Part shown: piece after piece, positions 51,006 through 59,713 of the stretch
How the letters are laid out: each line of letters opens with the position of its first letter
Position numbering within the stretch: position 1 is the first letter of the stretch
Source of the DNA: Streptomyces nymphaeiformis
GTDB taxonomy: Bacteria > Actinomycetota > Actinomycetes > Streptomycetales > Streptomycetaceae
Direction: 5' to 3'
DNA length: 64,000 nt
Assembly (NCBI RefSeq): GCF_014203895.1
Contig: NZ_JACHJY010000007.1
Span: 434,001 to 498,000 of the forward strand
Position numbers and translations under genes: made by a program
Notes under the pieces: model-generated
What the model was told of the DNA's origin: nothing
The model's database searches: none
What the model saw: only the letters and a program-made list of their open reading frames with translations

Positions 51006-51188
51006 TCAGAGGAATAGCGTCGACACGCTGACGGTGTGCACCGGGCGCTTGGGACGCCCGCTCGCCCCCTCTGCGGGCGGCTGGTGATTCCTGGGGCGCC
51101 CACGCCGCGTGTCCGCGGCCACCTGTCGACCGAGTTCGACCGACGGCCCGTTGTCCCGGGTGCCTCGGTTCCGTGTCTTCCTGGGCAC
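51006..51188 (-). CDS. Small basic protein coupled to PEP synthase gene
   Basis: 60 aa, GTG 51188, two bases after the PEP synthase stop, with GGAAGGAG as ribosome site inside the end of that gene. The sequence (PRKTRNRGTRDNGPSVELG ...) is rich in Arg, Lys, Gly and Pro with a hydrophobic end VSVSTLFL. No family recognised. The good ribosome site and tight coupling support translation; composition alone would not. Confidence 0.5.
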   Translation of the reverse strand: MPRKTRNRGTRDNGPSVELGRQVAADTRRGRPRNHQPPAEGASGRPKRPVHTVSVSTLFL

Positions 51189-51190
51189 GG

Positions 51191-53593
51191 TCACTCCTTC
51201 CTTCGACCAGCGCCGTCTCCGAGCGCCGCCTCCGCGCGCGCCACGTGCCGTTTGACAGCAGCGAAGCTGTCCGGTGCCACGGAGATGGAGTCGAGACCCG
51301 CGTCGACCAGGATCGCGGTGAAAGCCGGATCGTCGCTGGGCCGCTGCCCGCACAGTCCGACAGGGCGGCCGGCCGCGTGGGCGCGGGCAGCGAGGGTCTG
51401 GATACTCCGGACGACGGCGGGGTCACGCTCATCGAAGACGTGGGCGAGAGCCTCCGAGTCGCGGTCGACGCCGAGGGTGAGCTGGGTGAGGTCGTTGCTG
51501 CCGATCGAGAACCCGTCGAAGCGTTCCGCGAAGTCCTGAGCGAGGATGATGTTGGCCGGTATTTCGGCCATGACGTAGACGCGCAAGCCGTTCTCACCCC
51601 GTACGAGTCCCCCCTCCGCCATCACCGCGAGCACCCGGTCCGCCTCGCCGAGGGTCCGGCAGAACGGGATCATGACGACCACGTTCGTCAGCCCCATCCC
51701 TTCACGGACCCGGCGCAGCGCACGGCATTCGAGGGCGAACCCCTCACGGTAGCCGTCGCTGTAGTACCGGCTCGCGCCGCGCCAGCCGATCATGGGGTTG
51801 GCCTCGTCGGGTTCGAAGGGCCGGCCGCCGAGGAGCTTGGCGTACTCGTTGGTCTTGAAGTCGCTGGTCCGTACGACGACGGGTGCGGGCCAGCGGGAGG
51901 CTGCGATCCGAGCGATGCCATGGGCAAGGTGCTCGACGAAGTACTGCCCGCGGTCGAGGTACCCCTCCGTGAGCCGGTCGATCACATGTCGGTCCTGTGG
52001 ATCGAGTCGCTCCGGGTGCAGCAGAGCCATCGGGTGGACCTTCACCTGGTGAGCGACGATGAACTCGAGGCGCGCGAGGCCCACTCCGTCGGCGGGGAGC
52101 CGCCACCAGCGGAACGCGGCCGACGGGTCAGCCAGGTTGAGCATCACCCGGGTGTGCGTGGCGGGCAGCTCCGCGAGGTCGGTCAGGATCTCCTCGTACG
52201 CCAGCAGGCCCTCGTGAACCCGTCCGCGCTCGCCCTCGGCACACGAGACGGTCACCTGCCTGCCGTCCTGCAGAATCTGGGTGCCGTTGCCGGTTCCGAC
52301 GACAGCGGGGACGCCGAGTTCGCGGCTGACGATGGCCGCGTGCGAGGTGCGTCCGCCATGGTCGGTGACGATCGCCGAAGCCCTCTTCATGACCGGTTCC
52401 CAGTCGGGGTCGGTGACGCGGGTGACGAGAACCCCGCCCTGCGGGAAGCGGTCGAGGTCGACGGGGGCGTCGAGGGCGACGACGGGACCCTGGCCGATCG
52501 CCTCGCCCACCGCGATGCCCTCCACCAGAGGTTCACCGGGAACGACGGTCAGCCGGCAGCGTCGCAGGGTCGTGGACCGCCGGCGAGACTGCACGGTCTC
52601 AGGGCGCGCCTGCACGATCCAGAGCTCGCCGGTGAGGCCGTCCTTGGCCCATTCGAGATCCATCGGGCAGCCGTAGTGCTCTTCGACGGCCGCCGCCCAC
52701 GCGGCGAGCTCGCGGATCTCCGCATCGGCGAGGACGCGTTGGTTCCGCTCGGCGTCGGGGGTGTCGAGGGTGCGGGTCATTCCCGTGTCCGCGTACACGG
52801 TCTTGAGTCGCTTGCTGCCGATCCGCACATCGATCACGGGGTTTAGGGCGGGGTCCTTCATGCTGGGCTTGAACACCGTGTACTCGTCGGGATCGACCTG
52901 GCCGCTGACGACGGTCTCGCCCAGACCCCAGGCGGCGCTCACCACGATCACCTCGGTGAAGCCGCTCTCCGGGTCGAGGGTGAAGGCGACCCCGGCCCCG
53001 GCGAGGTCGGAGCGGACCATGAGCTGGACGCCGACGGAGAGGGCGACGGCCATGTGGTCGAAGCCCATCCGCTCGCGGTAGTCGATCGCTCGGTCGGTGA
53101 ACAGGGACGCGTAGCAGCGCCTGCACGCCTCCAGGAGCGCATCGGTCCCACGGACGTTCAGGTATGTCTCCTGCTGCCCGGCGAAGCTCGCCTCGGGCAG
53201 GTCCTCGGCCGTCGCGCTGCTGCGTACGGCCACTTCGGGCGTCTCCCGGCCACTCTCCTCGGCAAGCCGCTCGTACGCGGTCAGGATGGCGTCCCGCAGC
53301 GGCGCGGGCAGTGGCTGTGCAAGGAAGAACGAACGGATGGCCGCCCCGACCTCGTCGAGCGGGGCCCCTTGGTGCAGACGGCCGATCTGCTCCTCGACGG
53401 AGTCGCGCAGTCCGTGGCCCGCGAGAAGTTCCTCGTACGCCTCGGCGGTGGTGGCGAAGCCCGGTGGTACGCGTATGCCGGCGGCGCCGAGCCGGTTGGT
53501 CATCTCTCCCAGTGAGGCGTTCTTGCCTCCCACCCGGCCGACGTCCGAGCGGTCCAGCTCGGTGAACGGTACGACGCGACGCGTCGGTGCCAT
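51191..53593 (-). CDS. ppsA: Phosphoenolpyruvate synthase
   Basis: 800 aa, ATG 53593 after CACGGAGGAT. N-terminal ATP-grasp domain (VGGKNASLGEM, VRSSATAEDLPEASFAGQQE, LEWAKDG), central phosphohistidine domain with GGRTSHAAIVSRELGVPAVV (catalytic His), and the C-terminal PEP-binding barrel (NPMIGWRGASRY, GSNDLTQLTLGVDRDSE, GLCGQRPSDDP). In the family this barrel motif usually has a Cys in GxCGQ, present here. Makes PEP from pyruvate and ATP with AMP and phosphate released. Homologues are part of the Streptomyces dormancy cluster. Operator pair P6 lies about 255 bp upstream, inside the preceding coding frame. Confidence 0.92.
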   Translation of the reverse strand: MAPTRRVVPFTELDRSDVGRVGGKNASLGEMTNRLGAAGIRVPPGFATTAEAYEELLAGHGLRDSVEEQIGRLHQGAPLDEVGAAIRSFFLAQPLPAPLRDAILTAYERLAEESGRETPEVAVRSSATAEDLPEASFAGQQETYLNVRGTDALLEACRRCYASLFTDRAIDYRERMGFDHMAVALSVGVQLMVRSDLAGAGVAFTLDPESGFTEVIVVSAAWGLGETVVSGQVDPDEYTVFKPSMKDPALNPVIDVRIGSKRLKTVYADTGMTRTLDTPDAERNQRVLADAEIRELAAWAAAVEEHYGCPMDLEWAKDGLTGELWIVQARPETVQSRRRSTTLRRCRLTVVPGEPLVEGIAVGEAIGQGPVVALDAPVDLDRFPQGGVLVTRVTDPDWEPVMKRASAIVTDHGGRTSHAAIVSRELGVPAVVGTGNGTQILQDGRQVTVSCAEGERGRVHEGLLAYEEILTDLAELPATHTRVMLNLADPSAAFRWWRLPADGVGLARLEFIVAHQVKVHPMALLHPERLDPQDRHVIDRLTEGYLDRGQYFVEHLAHGIARIAASRWPAPVVVRTSDFKTNEYAKLLGGRPFEPDEANPMIGWRGASRYYSDGYREGFALECRALRRVREGMGLTNVVVMIPFCRTLGEADRVLAVMAEGGLVRGENGLRVYVMAEIPANIILAQDFAERFDGFSIGSNDLTQLTLGVDRDSEALAHVFDERDPAVVRSIQTLAARAHAAGRPVGLCGQRPSDDPAFTAILVDAGLDSISVAPDSFAAVKRHVARAEAALGDGAGRRKE

Positions 53594-53722
53594 GACATCC
53601 TCCGTGGCTCTCGGGCGCCCCTCAGTACGGGAGCGGTCTGCCGGACGGTGTCCGCAGATCGAGGGGGCTCGGCCTGCGGGGCTCTCGGGGCCGGGGGCTG
53701 ATCCGGATGCGCTGCATGGTGC

Positions 53723-54733
53723 TCACCTCTCCGGGGAACCGGCGGACGGACCGAGGTCGTCCTCTCGACCCACCGTCCCGCGAGGAAGCCGTAGCGGCCC
53801 AGTGCCGAGCGGGTCAACGGGCCGGGGCCGGTCGGTCGTACGGAAACGGGACCGGTCGGCCCATGCCGGGTCGCCCGGCCGCTCTCCGCGCTGCGGGAAG
53901 GGGACGGTGATCACCGGGCACATGACGCGGTGCAGCAGGCCGTGGACCGTCGACCCCAGCCGCATGCCGGAGTACCCGCCACGACCTCTTCGGCCGACGA
54001 TCAGGGCGAGGGACTCCTGGGACGCCAGGGCGAGTTGCTCGACCGGGTGTCCCCGAAGGACCTCTTGGAAGACGGCGACGTCCGGGTACTTCTCCGCCCA
54101 CCCCGCCACCGACTCGGCCAGCAGCCGACGGCGCTCGGCCAGACCCTCGTCCGCATCGTCATGAGCGAGGAGGGAAGGGGGCCAGACCCAGACGGCGCGC
54201 AGTCGTGCCTCGCGGAGGCTCGCCTCCGCGGCGGCGAAGGCGACCGCGGCCTGTGACGACGGGCTACCGTCCACGCCGACGACGAGGGTCGGTGGGTGCA
54301 CGGCGGTGTGCTCGGGTACGCGGACCACCACGACGGGGCAGGCGGCGCGCGCGGTGAGCGGGACGACCACGGAGCTCTCGCTGAACACCTCGGCCGCCCT
54401 GCCGAGACGGCGCGAGCCGACGACGACGAGTGCGGCGTGCGCCGCCAGATCGCGGAGTACGGTCGCCGGCACACCGTTCACGCGTTCCGTCGCGATCCGC
54501 AGACCAGCGTGGAGTTCCCGTACGAGGTCCTCCGCATTGGCGATCGCGGACTCCGCGCGGAGGCGCAGGGCGCTCTGGTGGGCGAGCGCGTCGTACCGGA
54601 GCCCGTTGTGGGCGGGCGGTACGGCGACGACCAGGCGGAGCGTCAGTCCTCGCCGTACGGCCTCGGCGGCGGCCCACACGAGAGCGGGGATCGACTGCTC
54701 CCGGGGGTCGATTCCGAGCAGTATCTCGTTCAC
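53723..54733 (-). CDS. Universal stress protein, two tandem domains, extended C-terminus
   Basis: 336 aa, GTG 54733 overlapping the upstream stop (GTGA). First UspA domain ILLGIDPREQSIPALVWAA to VVGSRRLGRAAEVF (weak ATP loop); second LVVGVDGSPSSQAAVAFAA to VGRRGRGGYSGMRLGSTVH with intact motif. Typical proteins end soon after PVITVP; here the frame continues about 55 residues of low-complexity Arg/Pro-rich sequence up to 53723. That extension covers operator pair P6, so it probably reflects loss of an earlier stop or non-functional read-on. Confidence 0.85.
   Translation of the reverse strand: MNEILLGIDPREQSIPALVWAAAEAVRRGLTLRLVVAVPPAHNGLRYDALAHQSALRLRAESAIANAEDLVRELHAGLRIATERVNGVPATVLRDLAAHAALVVVGSRRLGRAAEVFSESSVVVPLTARAACPVVVVRVPEHTAVHPPTLVVGVDGSPSSQAAVAFAAAEASLREARLRAVWVWPPSLLAHDDADEGLAERRRLLAESVAGWAEKYPDVAVFQEVLRGHPVEQLALASQESLALIVGRRGRGGYSGMRLGSTVHGLLHRVMCPVITVPFPQRGERPGDPAWADRSRFRTTDRPRPVDPLGTGPLRLPRGTVGREDDLGPSAGSPER
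53849..53881. promoter_or_regulatory. Operator pair P6, within the 3' part of the USP frame
   Basis: GGACCGGTCGGCCC (53849-53862) plus a weaker GGGTC-GCCC-GGCCG (53868-53881), centres 19 bp apart. The only downstream gene it can serve is the PEP synthase gene (start 53593). Confidence 0.5.
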
Positions 54734-55635
54734 AGCTCCTCAACCCGTGTGGCAAAGGTGGGTGGGACGATCTCCACCGGAGCGTGGGCGTGGTGGAGCA
54801 GGACGTGGGCGACGCGCCCCAGGGACGGGCCTGCGCCCAGAACTCGGTGTTCTCTGCCCATCACGAGCAGATCGGTGTGGGCGGTCGCCTCGACCAGGGT
54901 CCCGGGCGTACTCGTCCCCGTCTCGACGTGATGGCTGACGTTGAGCCCGGGATAGAAGTCACGTACGCGGTCGGCGAGCGCCTTGATCTCGTGCGCGCGC
55001 TGCCGCGCGATCTCGTCGAGGTCGTCCAGCATGGTCGCGACGCTGCCCACGTGGGTGAGCACGTTCCAGACGCTCACCAGTCGCAACACCGCTTTGCGGG
55101 CGTCGGCCTCGGCAGCCGCGACGAGTAGCCAGCCGACGTCCGAGGCGCCGTGCACGGCTGCCGTCACCGAGCCCGACTCGGGGCGGTCGCCGTCACCACG
55201 GACGACGATCACGGGCGTCTCGGCGCGGGCCGCCACCCCCAGACCCACGGAGCCGAGCATGAGGGTCGAGAAACCGCCGAGCCCCCGATTGCCCACCACG
55301 ATCGTGCCCCTGTGGCCGGCGGCCGCCCGGAGACCGGCGACGGGCTCCTGGCGGCTCAATTCCTTCGTGACGGCAAGGTCCGGAAAGCGCTCGTGGACCG
55401 TGCTCTCGGTCTCGATCAGCAAATTTCGACCCGCTTCGCGTACTGCCTGGATCGTCTCGGCATTGGCGAAGAGGGCCCGACGGTCGGAGTCGGCGGCGTG
55501 GACGAGGTGCAGGGTCCGACCGCGTCGGTGCGCCTCGGCTGCGGCCCAGAGCACGGCCGTGCGCGCGGAGGGGGACCCGTCGACTCCCACGACGACGTTG
55601 CCGAGCTCCGGTCGAGCGGGGATCTCGCTTGTCAT
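54730..55635 (-). CDS. Universal stress protein, two tandem domains
   Basis: 301 aa from ATG 55635, preceded by GGAGGTGG; the much longer upstream frame is rejected. First domain NVVVGVDGSPSARTAVLWAA to VVGNRGLGGFSTLMLGSVGL with intact ATP loop; second domain weaker at its start (SGSVTAAVHGASDVGWLLVA), ending LLVMGREHRVLGAGPSLGRV. Close relative of the protein at 34933. Heads a leftward USP-USP unit under pair P7. Confidence 0.9.
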   Translation of the reverse strand: MTSEIPARPELGNVVVGVDGSPSARTAVLWAAAEAHRRGRTLHLVHAADSDRRALFANAETIQAVREAGRNLLIETESTVHERFPDLAVTKELSRQEPVAGLRAAAGHRGTIVVGNRGLGGFSTLMLGSVGLGVAARAETPVIVVRGDGDRPESGSVTAAVHGASDVGWLLVAAAEADARKAVLRLVSVWNVLTHVGSVATMLDDLDEIARQRAHEIKALADRVRDFYPGLNVSHHVETGTSTPGTLVEATAHTDLLVMGREHRVLGAGPSLGRVAHVLLHHAHAPVEIVPPTFATRVEEL

Positions 55636-55723
55636 GGTTCCACCTCCGTACGCCCTCCGTTCGGGAGCACGTCCCAAGGGGCGACACCTCCCACGCTGAC
55701 ACCGTGGCCGGCCTCCCGGGGAT

Positions 55724-55758
55724 GGGCCGTTCGGCCCCGATCGAGACCTGCCCGGCCC
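55724..55758. promoter_or_regulatory. Operator pair P7 in divergent USP promoter
   Basis: The perfect palindrome GGGCCGTTCGGCCC (55724-55737) and AGACC-TGCCC-GGCCC (55744-55758); centres 20.5 bp apart. Roughly equidistant from the leftward start at 55635 and the rightward start at 55859, so it may serve both. Confidence 0.7.
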
Positions 55759-55858
55759 TGCTGCCGGGAGGCACGGGACCGCCAGCCTGAATTTCGGGAC
55801 GTCCTCTCCGATCCGGGCCACGCTTGGGACGGAGCGGTCACGACTGAGGAGGCACGCC

Positions 55859-56716
55859 ATGACGGCCCAGGTCACCGTCGGTCTCGACGGCTCGAAGGAA
55901 AGCCTCGCCGCCGTGGGGTGGGCGGCGACGGCAGCCGTGTTCCGCGAAGTGCCACTCCGGCTGGTGCACGTGGAGGAGTGGCCGAACACCCCTGAGGTGA
56001 CCCTGTCGTACGCCCGAACCTTGGCCGATCGGGCCGAGAGTCTCCTGCGGGACGAGGCGGACCGCGTGCGGAAGGAACATCCCGGCCTCGAGATGCTCAC
56101 GAAGCGGGCGCGTGGCCGGGCGGCCGAGGAACTGACGGCCGCCGCGAACGAGGCGGATCTGACCGTGCTCGGATCGCGTGGGCTCGGTGGCGTCCGGGGC
56201 TTCATCGTCGGCTCGGTCTCCCTTGCCGTCGTCGGCTCGGCGCGCCGGCCTGTCGTTCTTGTGCGCGCGGAGGGCGCCTCAGTGGCTCCCGAAGGCGGGA
56301 TCGTGGTGGGCGTCGACATCTACCATCCGTGCGAAGCCCTGCTCGCGTTCTCTTTCAATGAAGCCGCCCGCAGGGGCATGCCGCTGCGGTTCCTGCACAG
56401 CTGGACGCTTCCCGCGTCGTACGGCTACGCGGCCGTCATGGACCCGGGGATCAGCGAGGAGCTGGGCGGCCACCTCCTCGGGGGTCTGGAGGACCTGGTG
56501 GAACCGTGGCGGAAGCGGTACGCGGGTGTGGACGTGGCGGCCACGGCGGTGGTGGGCTCGCCTGCCTACCAGCTGGTCGAGGCGTCGCAGACCGCGCAAC
56601 TCGTCATCGTGGGACGACGGAGCCGGAAGGTGCCCCTCGGCGCGCATCTCGGCCACGTCGCCCACGCGGTCATCCACCACAGCCCCGCTCCGGTCGCCGT
56701 CGTCCCCTTGTTGTGA
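55859..56716 (+). CDS. Universal stress protein, two tandem domains
   Basis: 285 aa, ATG 55859 with GAGGAGG upstream. First domain VTVGLDGSKESLAAVGWAA to VLGSRGLGGVRGFIVGSVSL with a complete ATP motif; second IVVGVDIYHPCEALLAFSF to VGRRSRKVPLGAHLGHVAH, degenerate in the loop. Tandem arrangement opposite to the leftward genes in that the first domain is the conserved one. Likely single gene. Confidence 0.9.
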   Translation: MTAQVTVGLDGSKESLAAVGWAATAAVFREVPLRLVHVEEWPNTPEVTLSYARTLADRAESLLRDEADRVRKEHPGLEMLTKRARGRAAEELTAAANEADLTVLGSRGLGGVRGFIVGSVSLAVVGSARRPVVLVRAEGASVAPEGGIVVGVDIYHPCEALLAFSFNEAARRGMPLRFLHSWTLPASYGYAAVMDPGISEELGGHLLGGLEDLVEPWRKRYAGVDVAATAVVGSPAYQLVEASQTAQLVIVGRRSRKVPLGAHLGHVAHAVIHHSPAPVAVVPLL

Positions 56717-56886
56717 AGACAGAGGCGACTCCTGCCGCACGCGTCCGCTTCGGCGTCGGCAGAGCAAGTCGATGCGGTGGTAGCCGCGAAACAGCCCTTG
56801 CCTTGCCCGGCGTCGCAGCCCTTCTACACGGCAATGACAGCGATGACCAGGGCGGCGATGACGACGCCACGGATGGACCGCTCGGT

Positions 56887-57613
56887 CTATGCGGACCGCA
56901 ACGCATGCACCCGGGCGCGGAAGACGCGCCAGCGTCGCTCGTTGTCGTGCACCAGGATCGCCGATTCCGCCATCAGATCCGCCGCCCGGTCGAGCAGTTC
57001 CGAAGCCGAATAGAGGTAGGCAGGGGCCGTCCGCTCGCCCCGCAGGTCGGCCCGCAGCGCCGCCGGAGCGAAGTCGACGCGGGCCAGCAGGTCAAGGGCG
57101 CGTCGCAGCAGCCGCGCGATCAGTGTCTGCAGACCCGCCGACTGCCAGTCGTCGGCAATGATCCGGTGCCGCTCCCCGAGCAGGTCGGCCAGCGCGGGAT
57201 AGGCAGCCAGGCCCCCCCGCCATCTCCCACGCCTGTTCCATCGCCTCGGCCAGCCAGACGCCCGTCTGCTCCAGGTCGTCCGCCAGCAGCCCGACCTCAC
57301 GCTTCAACCTCTGCAGTTCTGCCGGCTCGCCCTCCCCCTCCATGAAGAGGATCCCCGACTCCGCAACGAGCCCGGGAGCATTCAGGTCCTCCGTTCCGGC
57401 GAACGCGATCTCCGACGCATGCTCACCCACGCCGATCACGCTCCACCGGTCGGCCAGCGCCTTCAGCGCACGAGACCGCGCCTGCAGGTCGCCGGCCTGC
57501 CGCAACGGCGCCTGTGCGTAGTACTTCTCATGCTCGCGATGGAACCGCGCGAGATTGTCGATCAACTGCAGCAGCGAGTCAGGTGGGCTGACCTGCGCCT
57601 CGTCCTCAGCCAT
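56887..57613 (-). CDS. Helical protein of unknown function, apparent frameshift in a G7 run
   Basis: The N-terminal part (MAEDEAQVSPPDSLLQLIDN, RFHREHEKYYAQAPLRQAGD) runs from about 57613 to a run of seven Gs (coding strand; plus strand 57212-57218). After that, the sensible protein continues in another frame: GLAAYPALADLLGERHRIIA then DDWQSAGLQTLIARLLRRAL and LVHDNERRWRVFRARVHALR to a stop at 56887. Removing one G gives one continuous, mostly helical protein of about 240 aa. The start may instead be GTG 57628. No family recognised. Either an assembly error or a true frameshift. Confidence 0.6.
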
Positions 57614-57694
57614 GTCGGCAGTGTGCACCAGGTCTGATGCCTACGGGCCGCCGGGCGCGCCCGGCGGCCCAGTGGATTCGAGCCTGCCTGGCGC

Positions 57695-58426
57695 TCAGAG
57701 ATCGCTGACGGGACGGCCCTTGATCGGCTGCCCCAGGGGCGTGCCGGGCGCACCCGGCACACGGATACGGCGGCCGGTCACCCGGCGCGGCGAGAGTGTC
57801 ACCACGGTGTCCCGCCCGTTCCCGGCCCACGGCTCCGAGTGGACGGCGTCCCTGATCCTCCGTACTGAGGTCGCGTCCGACACCGTTCGTGCCGGACCGA
57901 CGAGGAGCACGCTCCACCCCTGGCTGAAGGCTTCGTCCAGGCGATCCTCCTCGAAGGCGACTTCCGCACCGGACGCCGCGGTGCGCGCGAGGGACGAGTC
58001 CGCTGCGGTCATGAAGACGATCTGCCCGTCGACGACCTGGTAGTTCACGGGGATCACCATGAGCCCGTCCCGTCCTTCGACGGCGATCCTGCCGACGCCG
58101 TGGTCGTCGAGCAGCTCCCAGCACTCGGCCTCGTCGATCTCCTCCATCCGTGGCCGATACCCGGCGCGGCCTCCGCCCGGCGCGAGGTCTGCCGTGGATC
58201 CAGTGAGGTCTTGGACGGTGGTCTCCAGCGCGTTCGCGAGGCGGACCAGGAATTCGATCCCCGGAGTGGGCACCCGCCCCTCCAGGTAGGCGATGTAGCC
58301 GGGCGTGGTGCCGGCCCGGTCTGCCACGTCCTCCCGGGACAGGCCAAGTTGTGCCCGCTTGGCCGCGACGCGGCGGCCGAGGTCGCTCGTGGCGTGCGGG
58401 GCGTGCCGGTCATCGGCTGTGTTCAT
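57695..58426 (-). CDS. XRE-type HTH fused to pyridoxamine 5'-phosphate oxidase-like domain
   Basis: 243 aa from ATG 58426, after GGAGAGCC, sharing one base with the USP stop (TGATG). HTH: LGRRVAAKRAQLGLSREDVA then GTTPGYIAYLEGRVPTPG. The C-terminal part (about 95-225) is a flavin-reductase/PNPOx-like split barrel: ELLDDHGVGRIAVEGRDGLM, VIPVNYQVVDGQIVFMTA, EVAFEEDRLDEAFSQGWSVL. Such fusions bind a flavin or F420 and may act as redox-sensing regulators. Coupled to the USP gene upstream. Confidence 0.88.
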   Translation of the reverse strand: MNTADDRHAPHATSDLGRRVAAKRAQLGLSREDVADRAGTTPGYIAYLEGRVPTPGIEFLVRLANALETTVQDLTGSTADLAPGGGRAGYRPRMEEIDEAECWELLDDHGVGRIAVEGRDGLMVIPVNYQVVDGQIVFMTAADSSLARTAASGAEVAFEEDRLDEAFSQGWSVLLVGPARTVSDATSVRRIRDAVHSEPWAGNGRDTVVTLSPRRVTGRRIRVPGAPGTPLGQPIKGRPVSDL

Positions 58427-59325
58427 CACGGCTCTCCTTCCGTACTCTCGGGATGCCGCTGGGGTACGACGGCGACCGGACACGTGGCGTGGTGCAGGGC
58501 TCGGTGGGCGACCCTGCCGAGCTCCAGACCGACGAGCCCGTCCCGGCGCCGGGCCCCGACGACCAGCAGGTCGGCGGCGGCGGAGCGCTCGGTCAGCACC
58601 CTGTGGGCGGGGCCCTCGAGTATGGCCCTGCGCAGGCGCACCCGGGGATGTTCGGTCACCGCGGCCTCCAGGGCCTTGTCGAGCAGTTCGGAGGACTGTT
58701 CAGCAAGGTGGATCGCGCGGTTGCCGCTCAACAGCGGGTGGTCGATCGGTTCGTGGGCCGGCCGTCGCCAGGTGCGGACGACGTCCAGCTCCGCGTCCCG
58801 GGCTGCAGCCTCACGGAAGGCGAAACGCACGGCGGGCGAGTCCACGTCGTGCTCTCCGACGCCGAGCAGCACGCGTCCATGGCGCGCCTCCAGGGCGTGC
58901 CGATCCCCTCTTACGACGACGACCGGGCAGTGAGCCCGGGCGGCCACAATGAGGCCGACGGAGCCGAGCAGAAGGTCGGCGAACTCGCCGCGCCCGCGGG
59001 ATCCGACGACGAGGATCGCTCCCTCCTGCCCTTCCCTGAGCAGCGCGGTGGACGCGTCCTCGGCCAGGACAGCCGTGGCGAGAGGGAGATCGGGTGCGCG
59101 GCGCCGGGCGCGTTCGGCCGCGATGCCGACAATGTTCTCGGCGAGGATCTGGCCCGACGGCCGGTCCGTGGCCCAGGTAGGCACGACTCCCTCGTACCGC
59201 TCCCAGAGCGAGGCATGGACGATCCGCAGCGGAAGCCCGTACCGTACCGCTTCGTCGACTGCCCAGTCCAGCGCTGTGAGGCTGGGGTCGGACCCGTCGA
59301 CTCCTACCACCAGGGGCGATTCCAT
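58426..59325 (-). CDS. Universal stress protein, two tandem domains
   Basis: 299 aa from ATG 59325 (GTG nine bases upstream also possible). First domain LVVGVDGSDPSLTALDWAV to VVGSRGRGEFADLLLGSVGL with intact ATP loop; second domain VLLGVGEHDVDSPAVRFAF to VVGARRRDGLVGLELGRVAH, degenerate. Under operator pair P8, with the XRE-PNPOx gene downstream in the same unit. Confidence 0.9.
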   Translation of the reverse strand: MESPLVVGVDGSDPSLTALDWAVDEAVRYGLPLRIVHASLWERYEGVVPTWATDRPSGQILAENIVGIAAERARRRAPDLPLATAVLAEDASTALLREGQEGAILVVGSRGRGEFADLLLGSVGLIVAARAHCPVVVVRGDRHALEARHGRVLLGVGEHDVDSPAVRFAFREAAARDAELDVVRTWRRPAHEPIDHPLLSGNRAIHLAEQSSELLDKALEAAVTEHPRVRLRRAILEGPAHRVLTERSAAADLLVVGARRRDGLVGLELGRVAHRALHHATCPVAVVPQRHPESTEGEP

Positions 59326-59396
59326 CGCGCCCACCGCCTTTCCAGGTCGCGGGGTGGCCTGCTGCCACGCTCGCACCGGGCTGGAGGAGCCGGGTA

Positions 59397-59431
59397 GGGC
59401 CGGTCGGCCCCAGACTCGGCCCGCCCAGACC
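59397..59431. promoter_or_regulatory. Operator pair P8
   Basis: GGGCCGGTCGGCCC (59397-59410) and the weaker GGCCC-GCCC-AGACC (59418-59431); centres 21 bp apart, 72 bp before the leftward USP start. Confidence 0.6.
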
Positions 59432-59604
59432 ACTTCCCGCCCAGACCACTTGGAGAGGCGACGCGGTGACACGACAGGAGGAGGGGCCCATCCGCTTCTC
59501 GCGGATCCTGATCGCGCGGTGCACGGCTCGAACGCCGCTTCCCCGCGTCCCTGGGGCGGGCCCCTCCTCACTTTCAGGAAAGCACCGGTCGACCGGCCGG
59601 GCCA

Positions 59605-59639
59605 GGGCCGGCCGGGTCACGCCGTGCCCCTTTCGGCCC
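59605..59639. promoter_or_regulatory. Operator pair P10 before CBS gene
   Basis: GGGCC-GGCC-GGGTC (59605-59618) and GCCCC-TTTC-GGCCC (59626-59639); centres 21 bp apart, 75 bp before the CBS start at 59714. Both halves are imperfect. The rest of 59432-59604 shows no gene. Confidence 0.45.
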
Positions 59640-59713
59640 TTGTCGCCCGCCGCCCAGCGGCGACACCCTCGCAGGAACAGGATTCGGGGGCGCAGAAGTA
59701 CCGGAGGCCGGTC

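Noticed and set aside
55636..56319. N-terminal extension of the USP gene at 54730
   Set aside because: No domain match, no ribosome site, and it runs through the operator pair and the divergent USP gene; ATG 55635 with GGAGG is the better start.
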